Source: CAXXOK01 sp964640955 (GTDB lineage Bacteria; Bacillota; Clostridia; Christensenellales; Aristaeellaceae). From it: DNA of 64,000 bases. A program made the position numbers and the translations under genes. The notes under the pieces are model-generated. The model had not been told where the DNA came from, did no database searches, and saw only the letters and a list, made by a program, of their open reading frames with translations. Location: positions 1-64,000 of the forward strand of contig CAZXJI010000002.1 in assembly GCA_964640955.1 (NCBI GenBank). The letters run 5' to 3'. Positions 1 through 9,302 of this stretch are shown here, piece by piece (position 1 is the stretch's first letter; each line of letters opens with the position of its first letter).

Positions 1-1026
1 GAGTCTAGAGCAAGCAATAAGAGACAAAGTAGTATTGATGTGCTAAAAGCGATTTGTGCTTTCCTTGTCGTATGTATTCATTGTCCTTTTCCAGGAGAGA
101 TTGGGGAATACATTACATCATTATCTCGAATTGCTGTGCCAGTATTCTTTATGATATCCGGTTTTTTCTATCAAAACACAGCAGATCGGCATAACGAACG
201 AAAACAAATCAAAAAAGTATTTGGGCTGGTAATAATATCCACCGTGATTTTTCTGTTGTATCAATCGTTCATTCATTTCTTTCATGGCGATTTATTAGCG
301 TATTGGCAGAGTGTTTTCACATTCAGGAATCTTGTAATACTGATTTTTACAAACGACAACCCCCTAGCCGGACATTTGTGGTATCTAAATGCAGTTTTAT
401 ATGTTCTAGTAATCGTATACATGACAGATAAGTATGGATTAAAAAAGCTCCTATATATCGTTTCTCCTTTGTTGCTAATAGGTGATTTAGTTTTCGGCAA
501 GTACTCAATCCTATTGCTCGGGAAATCCTTCCCGTTTATCCTTGTGAGAAACTTCCTTTTTGTTGGAATCCCCTATTTCTGTATCGGTCGGATTATATTT
601 GACCAAAGAACTAATATTGTCAGAAAAATGAAATCAGCTAAACTTCTCGTTCTCTGTATAATTCTGTTTTCGATAACGACTATCGTTGAACGATACCTTT
701 TGGTTTCATTTGATATCAATCCGAAAAGAGATCACTATATTAGCACGACATTTCTTTCCGTTGCTGTTTTCATTTTTGCTATGGTAGTAAAAATGAAAAC
801 AGCAACGGAAAATTCTATGGCATATAAGATAATGGCTAACATCGGGTTTGCTTGTTCTGCGTGGGTCTATATTATACATCCGATTTTTATTACGTTATTC
901 TCTTATTTTTCAAAGAGGCTAGGTATTGTTGATATATACGGCTATATTGCTCCTGTTATTGTGTATGCATCTTCTGCCAGTTTTGTTTTAGCGTTTAAAA
1001 ACATTCATTCACGCCTACACCGATGA
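1..1026 (+). CDS. Acyltransferase family 3 membrane protein, 5' truncated by window edge
   Basis: The frame is open from base 1 and ends at a TGA at 1024-1026, so the true start lies upstream. The visible 341 residues are an integral membrane protein with about ten hydrophobic segments. The first segment holds SIDVLKAICAFLVVCIH, the usual opening of acyltransferase family 3 (PF01757) with its conserved early His. Members O-acetylate or O-acylate sugars of surface polysaccharides, taking acyl groups across the membrane. Its place just before a dideoxysugar locus fits modification of the same glycan, but the acceptor is unknown. The gene is strikingly AT-rich with many ATA, TTA and AAA codons, whereas everything from about 2000 onward is GC-rich. 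This suggests separate acquisition. Confidence 0.85.
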   Translation, partial: ESRASNKRQSSIDVLKAICAFLVVCIHCPFPGEIGEYITSLSRIAVPVFFMISGFFYQNTADRHNERKQIKKVFGLVIISTVIFLLYQSFIHFFHGDLLAYWQSVFTFRNLVILIFTNDNPLAGHLWYLNAVLYVLVIVYMTDKYGLKKLLYIVSPLLLIGDLVFGKYSILLLGKSFPFILVRNFLFVGIPYFCIGRIIFDQRTNIVRKMKSAKLLVLCIILFSITTIVERYLLVSFDINPKRDHYISTTFLSVAVFIFAMVVKMKTATENSMAYKIMANIGFACSAWVYIIHPIFITLFSYFSKRLGIVDIYGYIAPVIVYASSASFVLAFKNIHSRLHR

Positions 1027-1218
1027 GTGGTAAATGCGACCCGCTGCGAAACCGGCATTCCGCTGCTACGGTATGCACACACCATCTGCTACCCTATACA
1101 CGGATTCACCCGAGACCTGACTTTTCGTATTTCCAGGTCCTGTTGTTTCATATTAAATCGATTCTCAAGACTTCTTGAGTGGTTTTGTTGAGATATGCGG
1201 ATAGCATTCTTGCCGTTG

Positions 1219-1434
1219 TTAGTACCTCTCAAGGACCATATTCAGTTCCGTTCCTTTGGTGAAATTGTTCCAACGCAGTGTCTCCACCCGGCAACAATCA
1301 TTTATGCAGCTGACCGCTATCTTGGTGTTGAACTTCACCTCAGCGGCAGCCTTTTTCCGTACGGTTGACCACATGCGAGGCTGTGAAATACTGACAACAC
1401 GATCCTCTGCCCTATTCGTTTTGTATTGACACAT
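1219..1434 (-). pseudogene. IS1182/IS5-like transposase remnant
   Basis: A 71-codon minus-strand frame resembles the middle of DDE transposases of the IS1182/IS5 type. It reads RVVSISQP, then KAAAEVKFNTKIAVSC, then WNNFTKGTEL and a terminal ERY. In intact relatives the corresponding stretch is roughly VSISQP-VRPIVRGKA-VEFGAKIS-WDNFNE-DL-Y. The frame hits a stop right after ERY, where functional proteins continue, and the flanking sequence is degenerate. No terminal inverted repeats were identified. This is a decayed fragment lying between the AT-rich acyltransferase and the GC-rich sugar operon. The homology is recalled rather than searched. Confidence 0.6.
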
Positions 1435-2127
1435 TGTAAACTGGTCCTGCTAAAGTTGATGGAGGGTGAACGGCTCAATCCGTTCTGATCCTGCGATATA
1501 TCCATGGACAGGGTTGGGAACAGATCGTCTGGGTGCTGGGCATCTGCAGGAGCCGAGCCTTTACCCCGGAGCGCGCTGAAAGGCTTCGGGAAGGTCCGTA
1601 TGTAGCAAAAAGAGAGCCCGCCGCAACGGAACGGCGGCAGGCTCTCTTTTTGCCCAAAGCGTGGTCATTGGCTCATGGGCTTTCCTGAGAGTATCAAGGC
1701 GATTGAGAGAGAATCGCTTAGCGATACGATTGTCGTCACGGTTCTGCCGGCCGGCCCGCTCCACCATGCCCATATCGTCAGTATACAGGAGCAGACCTGT
1801 CGGTGGAAGGGTCGTCTGAAAACAGGAATTCACCCCGTTTCGCCGACGGGTATCCTGGTTCGTATCATTCCCTATCAACTCTTTCAATGGCAACCTTCGG
1901 GAAGATACCCGCATGTCAATTCGTTTATATGGCTTGAGGGCGCAAGGGGAAAGTTGAAACGACGGCGAAATGATTAAGTGGTTAATGTTCGCCTTTCGGG
2001 GGGAGGCCATTCTTCGACACGGATACCCTTGCGGCGGAACACGTTGGGGAACCGGCCTGCCAAACGGCGACCGACCCCGCGCAAGGCGTGCGCCGGGCGC
2101 GGAGATTAAAACGGAGGATCATACGAT
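1435..2127. other. Long non-coding gap before the dideoxysugar operon
   Basis: About 690 bases without a convincing gene. Open frames on both strands between 1561 and 2010 show no recognisable family. A strong hairpin sits at 1607-1651. A TTGACA at 1426-1431 has a poor -10 partner (TAAAGT 1451-1456, spacer 19), so it is only a weak promoter candidate. Bases 2100-2127 hold the rfbF ribosome binding site (ACGGAGG, about 11 bases before the ATG). The stretch after about 1980 turns GC-rich. It is probably eroded mobile DNA plus the operon leader. Confidence 0.4.
1607..1651. terminator. Bidirectional Rho-independent terminator
   Basis: An inverted repeat has arms AAAAAGAGAGCC and GGCTCTCTTTTT plus an inner CGCCG/CGGCG pairing with a small bulge. 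The plus strand ends in five T and the minus strand in five T. It could stop transcripts entering the rfbF operon from the left, or minus-strand transcripts toward the transposase remnant. Confidence 0.75.
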
Positions 2128-2904
2128 ATGAAAGTCGTAATACTGGCCGGCGGCCTGGGTACGCGGATCAGCGAACAAAGCCATCTGCGGCCCAAGCCGA
2201 TGATCGAGATCGGCGGCCAGCCGATTCTATGGCATATTATGAAGATTTACGCACATTACGGATTCACGGAGTTTATCATCTGCGCCGGATACAAGCAGCA
2301 CATGATCAAGGAATTCTTCGAGGATTACTTCCTTCACATGTCGGATATCACCTTCGACCTGCGGACGAACACCGTGGAGGTGCACGATAATTTCTCCGAG
2401 CCCTGGCGTGTGACGGTCGTGGACACGGGACTCAACACCATGACGGGCGGCCGCGTGAAGCGCATCGGCAAATACATCGAAAACGAGACCTTCTTCCTGA
2501 CCTACGGCGACGGGGTGTCGGATATCGACATCGGCGCGGAGCTCGCTTACCACCGCCAACAGGGTAAGCTGATGACGGTGACGGCGGTGGATATGCAGCA
2601 GCGCTTCGGGGTGCTGGGTATCGGCGAAAACAACGCCGTTCATTCCTTCCGTGAAAAGAGCGTGGAGGACGGCGCTTACATCAACGGCGGTTTTATGATC
2701 TGCGAACCGGAGATTCTCAATTATATCGAGGGCGACAACACCGTGCTGGAACGCGAGCCGGTGGACGCGCTGTGCAGGGCCGGAGAAATGGTTGCCTACA
2801 AGCACGACGGTTTCTGGCAGTGTATGGACACGCAACGCGACATGGAACACCTGGAAAAACTCTGGTCTACGGGCAGCGCACCCTGGAAGCTTTGGTGCGA
2901 CTGA
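2128..2904 (+). CDS. rfbF: Glucose-1-phosphate cytidylyltransferase
   Basis: This 258-residue protein has the length and sequence of RfbF/DdhA, which makes CDP-glucose from CTP and glucose-1-phosphate. The N-terminus carries the nucleotidyltransferase signature GGLGTR (residues 8-13) followed by RPKPMIEIGG. ILWHIMKIYAHYG matches the family closely, and the C-terminus ends in the typical APWKLW. CDP-glucose is the entry point to all CDP-3,6-dideoxyhexoses. The gene is first in a plus-strand operon whose later members include the matching dehydratase (8223-9302) and 3-dehydrase (9289-10632). The ATG follows an ACGGAGG ribosome binding site. Cytoplasmic; assignment is secure. Confidence 0.96.
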   Translation: MKVVILAGGLGTRISEQSHLRPKPMIEIGGQPILWHIMKIYAHYGFTEFIICAGYKQHMIKEFFEDYFLHMSDITFDLRTNTVEVHDNFSEPWRVTVVDTGLNTMTGGRVKRIGKYIENETFFLTYGDGVSDIDIGAELAYHRQQGKLMTVTAVDMQQRFGVLGIGENNAVHSFREKSVEDGAYINGGFMICEPEILNYIEGDNTVLEREPVDALCRAGEMVAYKHDGFWQCMDTQRDMEHLEKLWSTGSAPWKLWCD

Positions 2905-3073
2905 ACGGCCGGCGTTTGCGATACGATGAATGCTTCCCGATCCCTCACAATCCACACTCCCTGCAGGACGCGGCCGGTTTGTTGCTTGCCGCAGGCATCA
3001 TCATGTAATAAAATGGAGGCGAAGGGCGTTTAATGATTGATTTCACCCGGATCTGTGTTTGGAGGATGAATGC

Positions 3074-4891
3074 ATGAAACAACGCTTGGCGGATTATCTT
3101 GCCGATTTTCTCGTGGATCACGGTGTTACGGATTGCTTTGCGGTGGTCGGCGGCGGCGCGATGCACTTAAACGACGCGTTCGGGCATAAAACGGGGCTGC
3201 ACTGCTTATATAATCATCACGAACAGGCCTGCGCCATGGCCGCCGAGGCGTACGCAAGGCTGAACAACCGTCCGGCGCTGTGCAGCGTAACCACCGGCCC
3301 GGGCGGGACCAACGCGATCACCGGCGTGCTGGGCGCGTGGCTGGATTCGCTGCCAATGCTGGTCATCTCCGGCCAGGTGCGCTACGATACCACCGCGCGC
3401 AGCACGGGCCTGAACCTGCGCGCCATGGGCGACCAGGAGTTTGATATTACGCGCGCCGTTGAAACCATGACGAAATACGCGGAGATGGTCGTTACGCCCA
3501 CCCGCATCCGCTACTGCGTCGAGAAGGCGCTCTATCTGGCGACCCACGGGCGCATGGGGCCCTGCTGGCTGGATATCCCGCTGAACGTGCAAAGCGCGAT
3601 CATCGAAACGGACGAGCTTTTGGGCTTTGATCCCCTATCGGAGCCGGTAGAAGCGGTGCCGGCGGTTTCGGACGCGGTGATCGAGCAGGTATTTGAAAAG
3701 CTCTGCGCCTGCGAACGCCCCGTGCTTTACGCCGGCAACGGCGTGCGGCTCGCCGGGGCCCAGCCGGCGCTGATCCGTCTTGCGGAAACGCTGCAAACGC
3801 CGGTGGTCACCTGCTGGAACAGCGTGGACGTCATCGAGGACGCCCACCCGCTGTATACGGGCCGCGGCGGCATCATGGGCGACCGCGCGGGCAACTTCGC
3901 GGTGCAGAACGCGGATTTGCTGTTGTGCGTGGGGACGCGGCTGAGCATCCGCCAGACGGGATACAACTGGGACACGTGGGCCCGCAAGGCCTATAACATC
4001 GTTGTGGATATCGACGAAAACGAACTCAAAAAACGGCTGGTGCATATCGAACTGCCCGTGCACGCCGACGCCCGGGACTTCATCGATCGGCTCTCGCTGC
4101 GCGCGGCGGCGGAACCCCCGGCGCCCAAAACGGCGTGGCTTGCGCGCTGCGCCCATTGGAAGCAGGCCTATCCCGTCGTGCGCCCGGAGCACCTCGCGCC
4201 GGGCCCCGCCAACGTATACGCGTTCATCCACGCGCTGTCCACCCGCCTGCCGGAGGGCAACCTGACGGTGGTGGGCAACGGCAGCGCCTGCGTCGTGGGC
4301 AGCCAGGGCTATACCATTCAGAAGGACGCGCGGTTCTTCATCAATTCGGCGGTCGCCGCCATGGGGTACGACCTGCCCGCGGCGATCGGCGTCGCCGTTG
4401 CCGCCGGGGGACGGGACGTGATCTGCGTGACCGGCGACGGCAGCATTCAGATGAACCTGCAGGAGCTGCAGACGATTCTGACCAACCGGCTGCCCATCCG
4501 TATCTATGTCATCAACAACCAGGGTTACCACAGCATCCGCCAGACGCAGAACAACTTTTTCAGCGCGCATTGCAGGGTCGGCATCGGCCCGGAAAGCGGC
4601 GACCTGGAATTCCCGGACCTGGGCAAAATCGCCGCGGCGTACGGCTACGACTTTTACCGAATCCGAACCAACGGGGAGATGCCTGCCGTCGTAGAAAAAA
4701 CGCTTGCGGCCAAAGCGCCGCTGATCTGCGAGATCATCGTGACGCCGGAGCAGTGCTTCGAACCCAAGTGCTCCAGCCGACGCTGCCCCGACGGTACCAT
4801 GGTCAGCTCCCCGCTGGAGGACCTGTACCCGTTCCTGCCAAGGGAGGAACTGCGGGACAATATGATCGTGCCGATGGTGGGTGAAGAATGA
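3074..4891 (+). CDS. ThDP-dependent acetolactate synthase-like enzyme, YerE-like
   Basis: A 605-residue protein with the three-domain layout of acetohydroxyacid synthases. The N-terminal Pyr domain has VVGGGAMHLND and the catalytic Glu50 in NHHEQ. There is a central FAD/nucleotide domain. The C-terminal PP domain has GDGS at about 454-457 and the Asn pair at about 481-482 (VINNQGY). It differs clearly from the biosynthetic IlvB at 58704-60371. In Yersinia, YerE is a flavin- and ThDP-dependent enzyme that moves the two-carbon unit of pyruvate onto C4 of CDP-4-keto-3,6-dideoxyglucose; sitting among rfbF, rfbG and rfbH, this gene is inferred to do the same. The ATG at 3074 is chosen because GGAGG at 3061-3065 precedes it at normal spacing. 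It overlaps the next gene as ATGA. The superfamily is certain, the substrate inferred. Confidence 0.85.
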   Translation: MKQRLADYLADFLVDHGVTDCFAVVGGGAMHLNDAFGHKTGLHCLYNHHEQACAMAAEAYARLNNRPALCSVTTGPGGTNAITGVLGAWLDSLPMLVISGQVRYDTTARSTGLNLRAMGDQEFDITRAVETMTKYAEMVVTPTRIRYCVEKALYLATHGRMGPCWLDIPLNVQSAIIETDELLGFDPLSEPVEAVPAVSDAVIEQVFEKLCACERPVLYAGNGVRLAGAQPALIRLAETLQTPVVTCWNSVDVIEDAHPLYTGRGGIMGDRAGNFAVQNADLLLCVGTRLSIRQTGYNWDTWARKAYNIVVDIDENELKKRLVHIELPVHADARDFIDRLSLRAAAEPPAPKTAWLARCAHWKQAYPVVRPEHLAPGPANVYAFIHALSTRLPEGNLTVVGNGSACVVGSQGYTIQKDARFFINSAVAAMGYDLPAAIGVAVAAGGRDVICVTGDGSIQMNLQELQTILTNRLPIRIYVINNQGYHSIRQTQNNFFSAHCRVGIGPESGDLEFPDLGKIAAAYGYDFYRIRTNGEMPAVVEKTLAAKAPLICEIIVTPEQCFEPKCSSRRCPDGTMVSSPLEDLYPFLPREELRDNMIVPMVGEE

Positions 4892-5874
4892 AAAAAGCGA
4901 TCATTACCGGGGCCACCGGCATGCTGGGGGCCACGCTGGCGCGCGAACTGCTCGCCGGCGGCGTTACGGTGCTGGCGATCGCGCGGCGCCATAGCGCGAA
5001 GCTCGGCAACCTGCCCCGGCACGAGGCCCTGCTGACGCTGGAGGCGGACCTTGACGAGCTTTCCGCCCTCACGCCGGAAACCGTCGCGGCGGCCGGGGGC
5101 CGGGCGAAGGACGCCCGTTTTGCCCCGCCCTACGACTGCTGGTTTCACTTCGCCTGGGACGGCACCTACGGCCGGTCCCGGGAGGACCTTTACACGCAGG
5201 AATCGAACGTCCGGCACACGCTGGACGCCGTTACGGCGGCGGCGCGGCTGGGCTGCACCCATTTCGTGGGGGCGGGCACGCAGGCGGAGTACGGGCGCGT
5301 GGCGCGCGGCGTCAAGCTTGCGCCGGATACGCCCGTGCACCCGGTCGGCGGCTACGGCGCGGCCAAGCTCTCGGCCGGGCTTCTGGGGGCGCTGCACGCG
5401 CAAAGCTTGGGCATGGCCTTTGCCTGGGTGCGCGTGGTAAGCGTCTACGGCCCGATGGACAACGAGTTTACGGTGACGATCTCCACCATCCGAAAGCTTC
5501 TGCGCGGCGAACACGCGGCTTTCACCAACGGCGACCAGCAATGGGATTTCCTCTACAGCGAGGACGCGGCGCGCGCCTTCCGGCTGATCGGCGAGCATCC
5601 CCGTTCGGGCGCCGTATACGTGCTGGGCAGCGGGGAGACGATCCGCCTGTCGGACGCCTTCGCCACGCTGGCAGGCGCGGTCTCGCCCGATGCGGACTAC
5701 CGCCTGGGCGAGCTGCCCTACCGTCCCGATCAGTGTATGTACCTCTGTGCGGATCTGGAAGCGCTCACGGCCGCGGTGGGCTTTTCCCCGCAGATCGGCT
5801 ACGCCGAGGGCATCCGCCGCACGGTCGCGTGGTGCCGGAGCCATCCCGGGCGCGGGGCGCGGCCCGTGCAATAA
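4888..5874 (+). CDS. NAD(P)-dependent extended SDR, possible YerF-like ketoreductase
   Basis: A 328-residue extended short-chain dehydrogenase/reductase. The Rossmann motif TGATGMLG lies at residues 8-15, and the catalytic Tyr and Lys sit in YGAAK (about residue 155). A Thr in GAGTQAEYG occupies the usual Ser/Thr site, and the C-terminal half has the substrate-binding pattern of UDP-sugar epimerases. The start codon overlaps the stop of the ThDP enzyme (ATGA), so the two are translationally coupled. In the yersiniose pathway a reductase of this fold (YerF) reduces the acetyl side chain added by YerE; the coupling supports that role. It could instead be an epimerase acting on another nucleotide sugar. 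Confidence 0.8.
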   Translation: MKKAIITGATGMLGATLARELLAGGVTVLAIARRHSAKLGNLPRHEALLTLEADLDELSALTPETVAAAGGRAKDARFAPPYDCWFHFAWDGTYGRSREDLYTQESNVRHTLDAVTAAARLGCTHFVGAGTQAEYGRVARGVKLAPDTPVHPVGGYGAAKLSAGLLGALHAQSLGMAFAWVRVVSVYGPMDNEFTVTISTIRKLLRGEHAAFTNGDQQWDFLYSEDAARAFRLIGEHPRSGAVYVLGSGETIRLSDAFATLAGAVSPDADYRLGELPYRPDQCMYLCADLEALTAAVGFSPQIGYAEGIRRTVAWCRSHPGRGARPVQ

Positions 5875-5895
5875 CCGGTCAGGAAGGAGAACGGC

Positions 5896-6888
5896 ATGCA
5901 AAAGACCCTGAGCATCCTCATTCCATGCTATAACGAGGTCGAAAACGTCGAGCCGATGTACGAGGCGATCAGCGCGGAAATGCGCAAATCCCTGCCGGAC
6001 TGGCCCTATGAGCTGATTTTCGCCGACAACAAGTCCACCGACGGCACGCGCGAGAAGATTCGCAAAATCTGCGCCGGCGACCCGCGGGTGAAGGCCATCT
6101 TCAACAACCGCAACTACGGCCAGTTCAACTCGCCCTACCACGCCATGCTGCAGGCGCAGGGCGACTGCGTCATTTCCATCTGCGCGGATTTTCAGGATCC
6201 CGTGGAGATGATCCCGCAGTTCGTCGCCGAGTGGCAGAAGGGTTACCAGGTGGTGTGCGGGGTGAAAACCACCAGCCTGGAAAACCCGCTGATGCGGTTA
6301 TTGCGCACGCTGTACTACCGGGGGTTCAACAAAATATCGGACGTGCACCAGATCGAGCATTTCACGGGCTTCGGCCTGTACGACCGCAGCTTTGTGGAAA
6401 TCATGCGAAAGCTGGACGACCCGATTCCTTTCCTGAGGGGCATCGTGGCGGAGTACGCGTCCAACTACCAGACGATTGCCTATCAGCAGCCCAACCGGCG
6501 CGCGGGCAAGACGCACAACAACTTTCGAAGTCTGTATGACGCGATGATGCTGAGCTTCACCTCCTATACCAACATCGGGCTGCGCATCGCCACGTGGAGC
6601 GGCTTCGTGCTTTCGGGGCTGAGCATCCTGGCGGCGCTTGCGTACCTGGTCATGAAGCTGATCTGGTGGGATCGCTTCCCGGCAGGCAACATTCCTACGC
6701 TGCTGGCGGTGCTGGTGCTGGGTTCCATCCAGATTTTCTTCATCGGGCTGATCGGCGAATACATACTGAACATCAACCGGCGTGTGATTCACCGCCCGCT
6801 GGTCATCGAGGAGGAGCGCGTGAATTTCACCGAAGGCCCGGCCGCGCCGCAGAAAGACAGGCCCACGGGGGATGATTGCGTTTCATGA
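5896..6888 (+). CDS. Family 2 glycosyltransferase, GtrB/DPM1-like
   Basis: A 330-residue protein with a GT-A catalytic domain at about residues 5-225: SILIPCYNE, then FADNKSTDGT, then the metal-binding ADFQDP. Two transmembrane segments follow at about 233-256 and 268-290, and the tail is cytoplasmic. This is the architecture of polyprenyl-phosphate sugar transferases (GtrB, ArnC, DPM1-like), which load a sugar from a nucleotide donor onto undecaprenyl phosphate. It lies between the sugar-tailoring enzymes and a GT-C protein, and a GtrA homologue is at 10629-11093. The likely donor is therefore the dideoxysugar nucleotide made here. A ribosome binding site AGGAAGGAG precedes the ATG. Confidence 0.88.
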   Translation: MQKTLSILIPCYNEVENVEPMYEAISAEMRKSLPDWPYELIFADNKSTDGTREKIRKICAGDPRVKAIFNNRNYGQFNSPYHAMLQAQGDCVISICADFQDPVEMIPQFVAEWQKGYQVVCGVKTTSLENPLMRLLRTLYYRGFNKISDVHQIEHFTGFGLYDRSFVEIMRKLDDPIPFLRGIVAEYASNYQTIAYQQPNRRAGKTHNNFRSLYDAMMLSFTSYTNIGLRIATWSGFVLSGLSILAALAYLVMKLIWWDRFPAGNIPTLLAVLVLGSIQIFFIGLIGEYILNINRRVIHRPLVIEEERVNFTEGPAAPQKDRPTGDDCVS

Positions 6889-8186
6889 GCCGTGAAAGAA
6901 TCATCAGGCTGTTCTCCGTTTTGCTGATCGCGCTGTTCATCGGTTCCATCGTTTGGAACATCGTACAGAACGGAAGCGTTCTGGACGCGATCCTCTACGA
7001 CGACCAGTTGGACACCGGCATGGATTTTTTCAACAGCATGGCCTATACGCGCGGACGCGTGCCGTATACCCAGTACGGTACGGTGTACCCGCCGCTAGCC
7101 AACGTGCTCTTTCTAACGCTGATGCACGCGGTGCCCACGGAGGTTTCCGACCGGTGGGGATCCACGTATGACGAGCTGATTTCCATGCGGGGTACGGGCT
7201 TGGATATGCGGCTGTACCAGGGGGCGCTGTTCCCGTTCCTGCTGTTTATCGCCTTTTCGGCCGCGGTGCTTTTTGCGCTCGCGTACCGGGGCATACGCGG
7301 CGAACCGCCCGCCAAAGCCCTGTTCGCGTTTGCGATGATCACGTCGCTCGGCGTCCTGTATGCGGTGGAACGGGGCAACATCAGCTTGACAACCCTATGC
7401 CTTGTGCTATTCTATATTCAGTTTCAGGATTCGCCCAGCCGGGTGGTGAGCGAGCTTGCGCTGTTGTCGCTGGCCGCGGCTACGGGGCTCAAGCTTTACC
7501 CGGTGGTATTCGGGGTGACGCTGCTGCTTTCCCGGCAGTACGGCAAGGCGCTGCGCGCGATCCTCTACGGGCTGGTGCTGTTCCTGGCCCCCTTCTTTCT
7601 GTTCGAGGGCTTTGCGTCTATCAAGCAGTTCTTCCAATTGCTTCTGGCGTTCAACGATCCCGGGGAGGCGGTTTCGCCCATCGGCGTCTCGCTGATGCAG
7701 ATCGCGGAAACGGCGCTGAAGCTTTTCCATTTCAACGAGACGTCGCCCGCGGGGTATGCAGCGGTGCTGGCGGCCGTCGGGAAACTGACGTATCTGATTC
7801 TCGCCGTGGCCGTCGCCCTGTGTTTCGTTACCCGGTACCGCTGGAAGGCGCTGCTGCTGCTGGCGCTGACGACCATACTCATCCCCAACCGGTCCGGAAT
7901 ATACGTTACCTGCTATCTCATCGTGCCCGTGATCGCGTTCCTCAACGCCCAGCCGGAGCCTTCCCGCCTGCGTTACGCGTATATGGCGCTGTTCGTACCG
8001 CTGCTCGCGTTTTTCCCCTACGTCACTACCCGGATCGGCGGGTATCAGGCGGTGCAGCTGGTGGTGGAGTGCGCGCTGGCGGCGCTGCTGGTGCTGGTCA
8101 TGGCGGACGTGCTGCACGAGGCGGCCAAGCGGGTCGGGCGCACGCATACGTACGTCCGTCGCAGGAGGCACGTGCGCTTTACCTGA
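6885..8186 (+). CDS. Polytopic GT-C glycosyltransferase-like membrane protein
   Basis: A 433-residue protein with about ten to eleven transmembrane helices. The first extracytoplasmic loop holds DTGMDFFNSMAY followed by RVPYTQYG and YPPLANV, a pattern typical of GT87/DUF2029-type mannosyltransferases with an acidic residue after TM1. Such enzymes use polyprenyl-phosphate sugars on the outer face of the membrane. The ATG at 6885 overlaps the stop of the preceding glycosyltransferase as ATGA, which favours it over a TTG nine bases upstream. It is the natural acceptor-side partner of the GtrB-like enzyme. The exact sugar and acceptor cannot be read from sequence. Confidence 0.75.
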   Translation: MSRERIIRLFSVLLIALFIGSIVWNIVQNGSVLDAILYDDQLDTGMDFFNSMAYTRGRVPYTQYGTVYPPLANVLFLTLMHAVPTEVSDRWGSTYDELISMRGTGLDMRLYQGALFPFLLFIAFSAAVLFALAYRGIRGEPPAKALFAFAMITSLGVLYAVERGNISLTTLCLVLFYIQFQDSPSRVVSELALLSLAAATGLKLYPVVFGVTLLLSRQYGKALRAILYGLVLFLAPFFLFEGFASIKQFFQLLLAFNDPGEAVSPIGVSLMQIAETALKLFHFNETSPAGYAAVLAAVGKLTYLILAVAVALCFVTRYRWKALLLLALTTILIPNRSGIYVTCYLIVPVIAFLNAQPEPSRLRYAYMALFVPLLAFFPYVTTRIGGYQAVQLVVECALAALLVLVMADVLHEAAKRVGRTHTYVRRRRHVRFT

Positions 8187-8222
8187 CGGACGGGCGCGCA
8201 ACCATACGGGAAGGGGATCGAC

Positions 8223-9302
8223 ATGCAGTCTTTTTATCAGGGAAAACGCGTGTTCCTGACGGGCCACACCGGCTTTAAGGGCAGCTGGCTTGCGCTTTTG
8301 CTGCACACGCTGGGCGCGCACGTGACGGGTTACGCGCTCGCGCCGCCGACCGACCCCGATCTGTTTTCGCTGATCGGGGGGCCTTCGGTGGATGTATCGG
8401 TCATCGGGGATATCCGCGACGGCGAAAAACTGATGAAGGCGTTCCGGAAGGCAGAGCCGGAGATCGTTTTTCACCTGGCGGCGCAGCCCATCGTGCGCGA
8501 GGGGTACCGGGAACCGGCCCATACCTACGCCGTCAACGTCATGGGCACGGTGAACCTGCTGGAATGCGTGCGCCTGACGCCGGGGGTGCGAAGCTTCCTC
8601 AACGTGACGACCGACAAGGTGTACCAAAACAACGAATGGGCCTGGGGCTACCGCGAGACGGACACCCTGAACGGCTCCGACCCCTACGCCAACTCCAAAA
8701 GCTGTTCCGAACTGGTTACGCAGGCTTACCGGCGCTCCTTTTTTGCGCAGGGCGGCCCGGCGATCGCCACGGCGCGCGCCGGAAACGTCATCGGCGGCGG
8801 GGATTACGCGGCGGACCGCATCATTCCGGACTGCGTGCGCGCCGCTTACGCGCACCGGCCCGTTCCGGTGCGCAATCCGTATTCCACCCGCCCCTATCAG
8901 CACGTGCTGGAGCCGCTGTGGGCCTATCTGTCCATCGCGCGGGCCCAGGCGGAGAACCCGGCGCTGGCCGGAAGCTACAACGTAGGGCCGGACGACGGTG
9001 ATTGCATTACCACCGGCGCGCTGGTGCGGCTGTTTACCGCCGCGTGGGGCGAGGGCCTGCGCTGGGAGGCGCGGGAGGAGCCCGGCGCGCCCCACGAGGC
9101 GACGTTCCTGAAGCTGGATACCAGCAAGCTGCGCCGGGCGCTCGGCTGGTCGCCCACGTGGAATATCGCCGAAGCGGTCGGGCGCACCGTGGCGTGGGCG
9201 AAGGCGTACCGCGACGGAGCGGATATGCTTTCGGTGTCCCGGCAGCAGATCGACGCGTTCCTCGCGGTCAGGGAGGAGAAGGAGCAGCATGACGCAGTTT
9301 GA
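8223..9302 (+). CDS. rfbG: CDP-glucose 4,6-dehydratase
   Basis: A 359-residue extended SDR that removes water from CDP-glucose to give CDP-4-keto-6-deoxyglucose. The start FYQGKRVFLTGHTGFKGSWL is characteristic of RfbG/DdhB, with the NAD-binding motif GHTGFKG. The catalytic Tyr-x3-Lys is in DPYANSKSCSE. TTDKVYQNNEWAWGYRE and ARAGNVIGGGD are further family signatures. It is cytoplasmic, uses rfbF product and feeds rfbH, whose start it overlaps by 14 bases. A good ribosome binding site (GGGAAGGGG) precedes the ATG. Confidence 0.95.
   Translation: MQSFYQGKRVFLTGHTGFKGSWLALLLHTLGAHVTGYALAPPTDPDLFSLIGGPSVDVSVIGDIRDGEKLMKAFRKAEPEIVFHLAAQPIVREGYREPAHTYAVNVMGTVNLLECVRLTPGVRSFLNVTTDKVYQNNEWAWGYRETDTLNGSDPYANSKSCSELVTQAYRRSFFAQGGPAIATARAGNVIGGGDYAADRIIPDCVRAAYAHRPVPVRNPYSTRPYQHVLEPLWAYLSIARAQAENPALAGSYNVGPDDGDCITTGALVRLFTAAWGEGLRWEAREEPGAPHEATFLKLDTSKLRRALGWSPTWNIAEAVGRTVAWAKAYRDGADMLSVSRQQIDAFLAVREEKEQHDAV

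Noticed and set aside
1675..1977. Plus-strand frame of 100 codons before the sugar operon
   Set aside because: No family resemblance, no ribosome binding site, and an equally long frame on the other strand; treated as non-coding.
2772..3008. Small frame overlapping the end of rfbF
   Set aside because: It starts inside rfbF and has no similarity or ribosome binding site; the 169-base gap before the ThDP enzyme is taken as a leader.
4654..6141. Minus-strand open frame of about 495 codons
   Set aside because: It is antisense to the ThDP enzyme, SDR and glycosyltransferase genes and shows no protein-like motifs.
7407..9290. Minus-strand open frame of about 627 codons under the GT-C and rfbG genes
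   Set aside because: Both plus-strand genes here have full family signatures; the antisense frame is low-complexity Arg/Gln/His sequence without a ribosome binding site.
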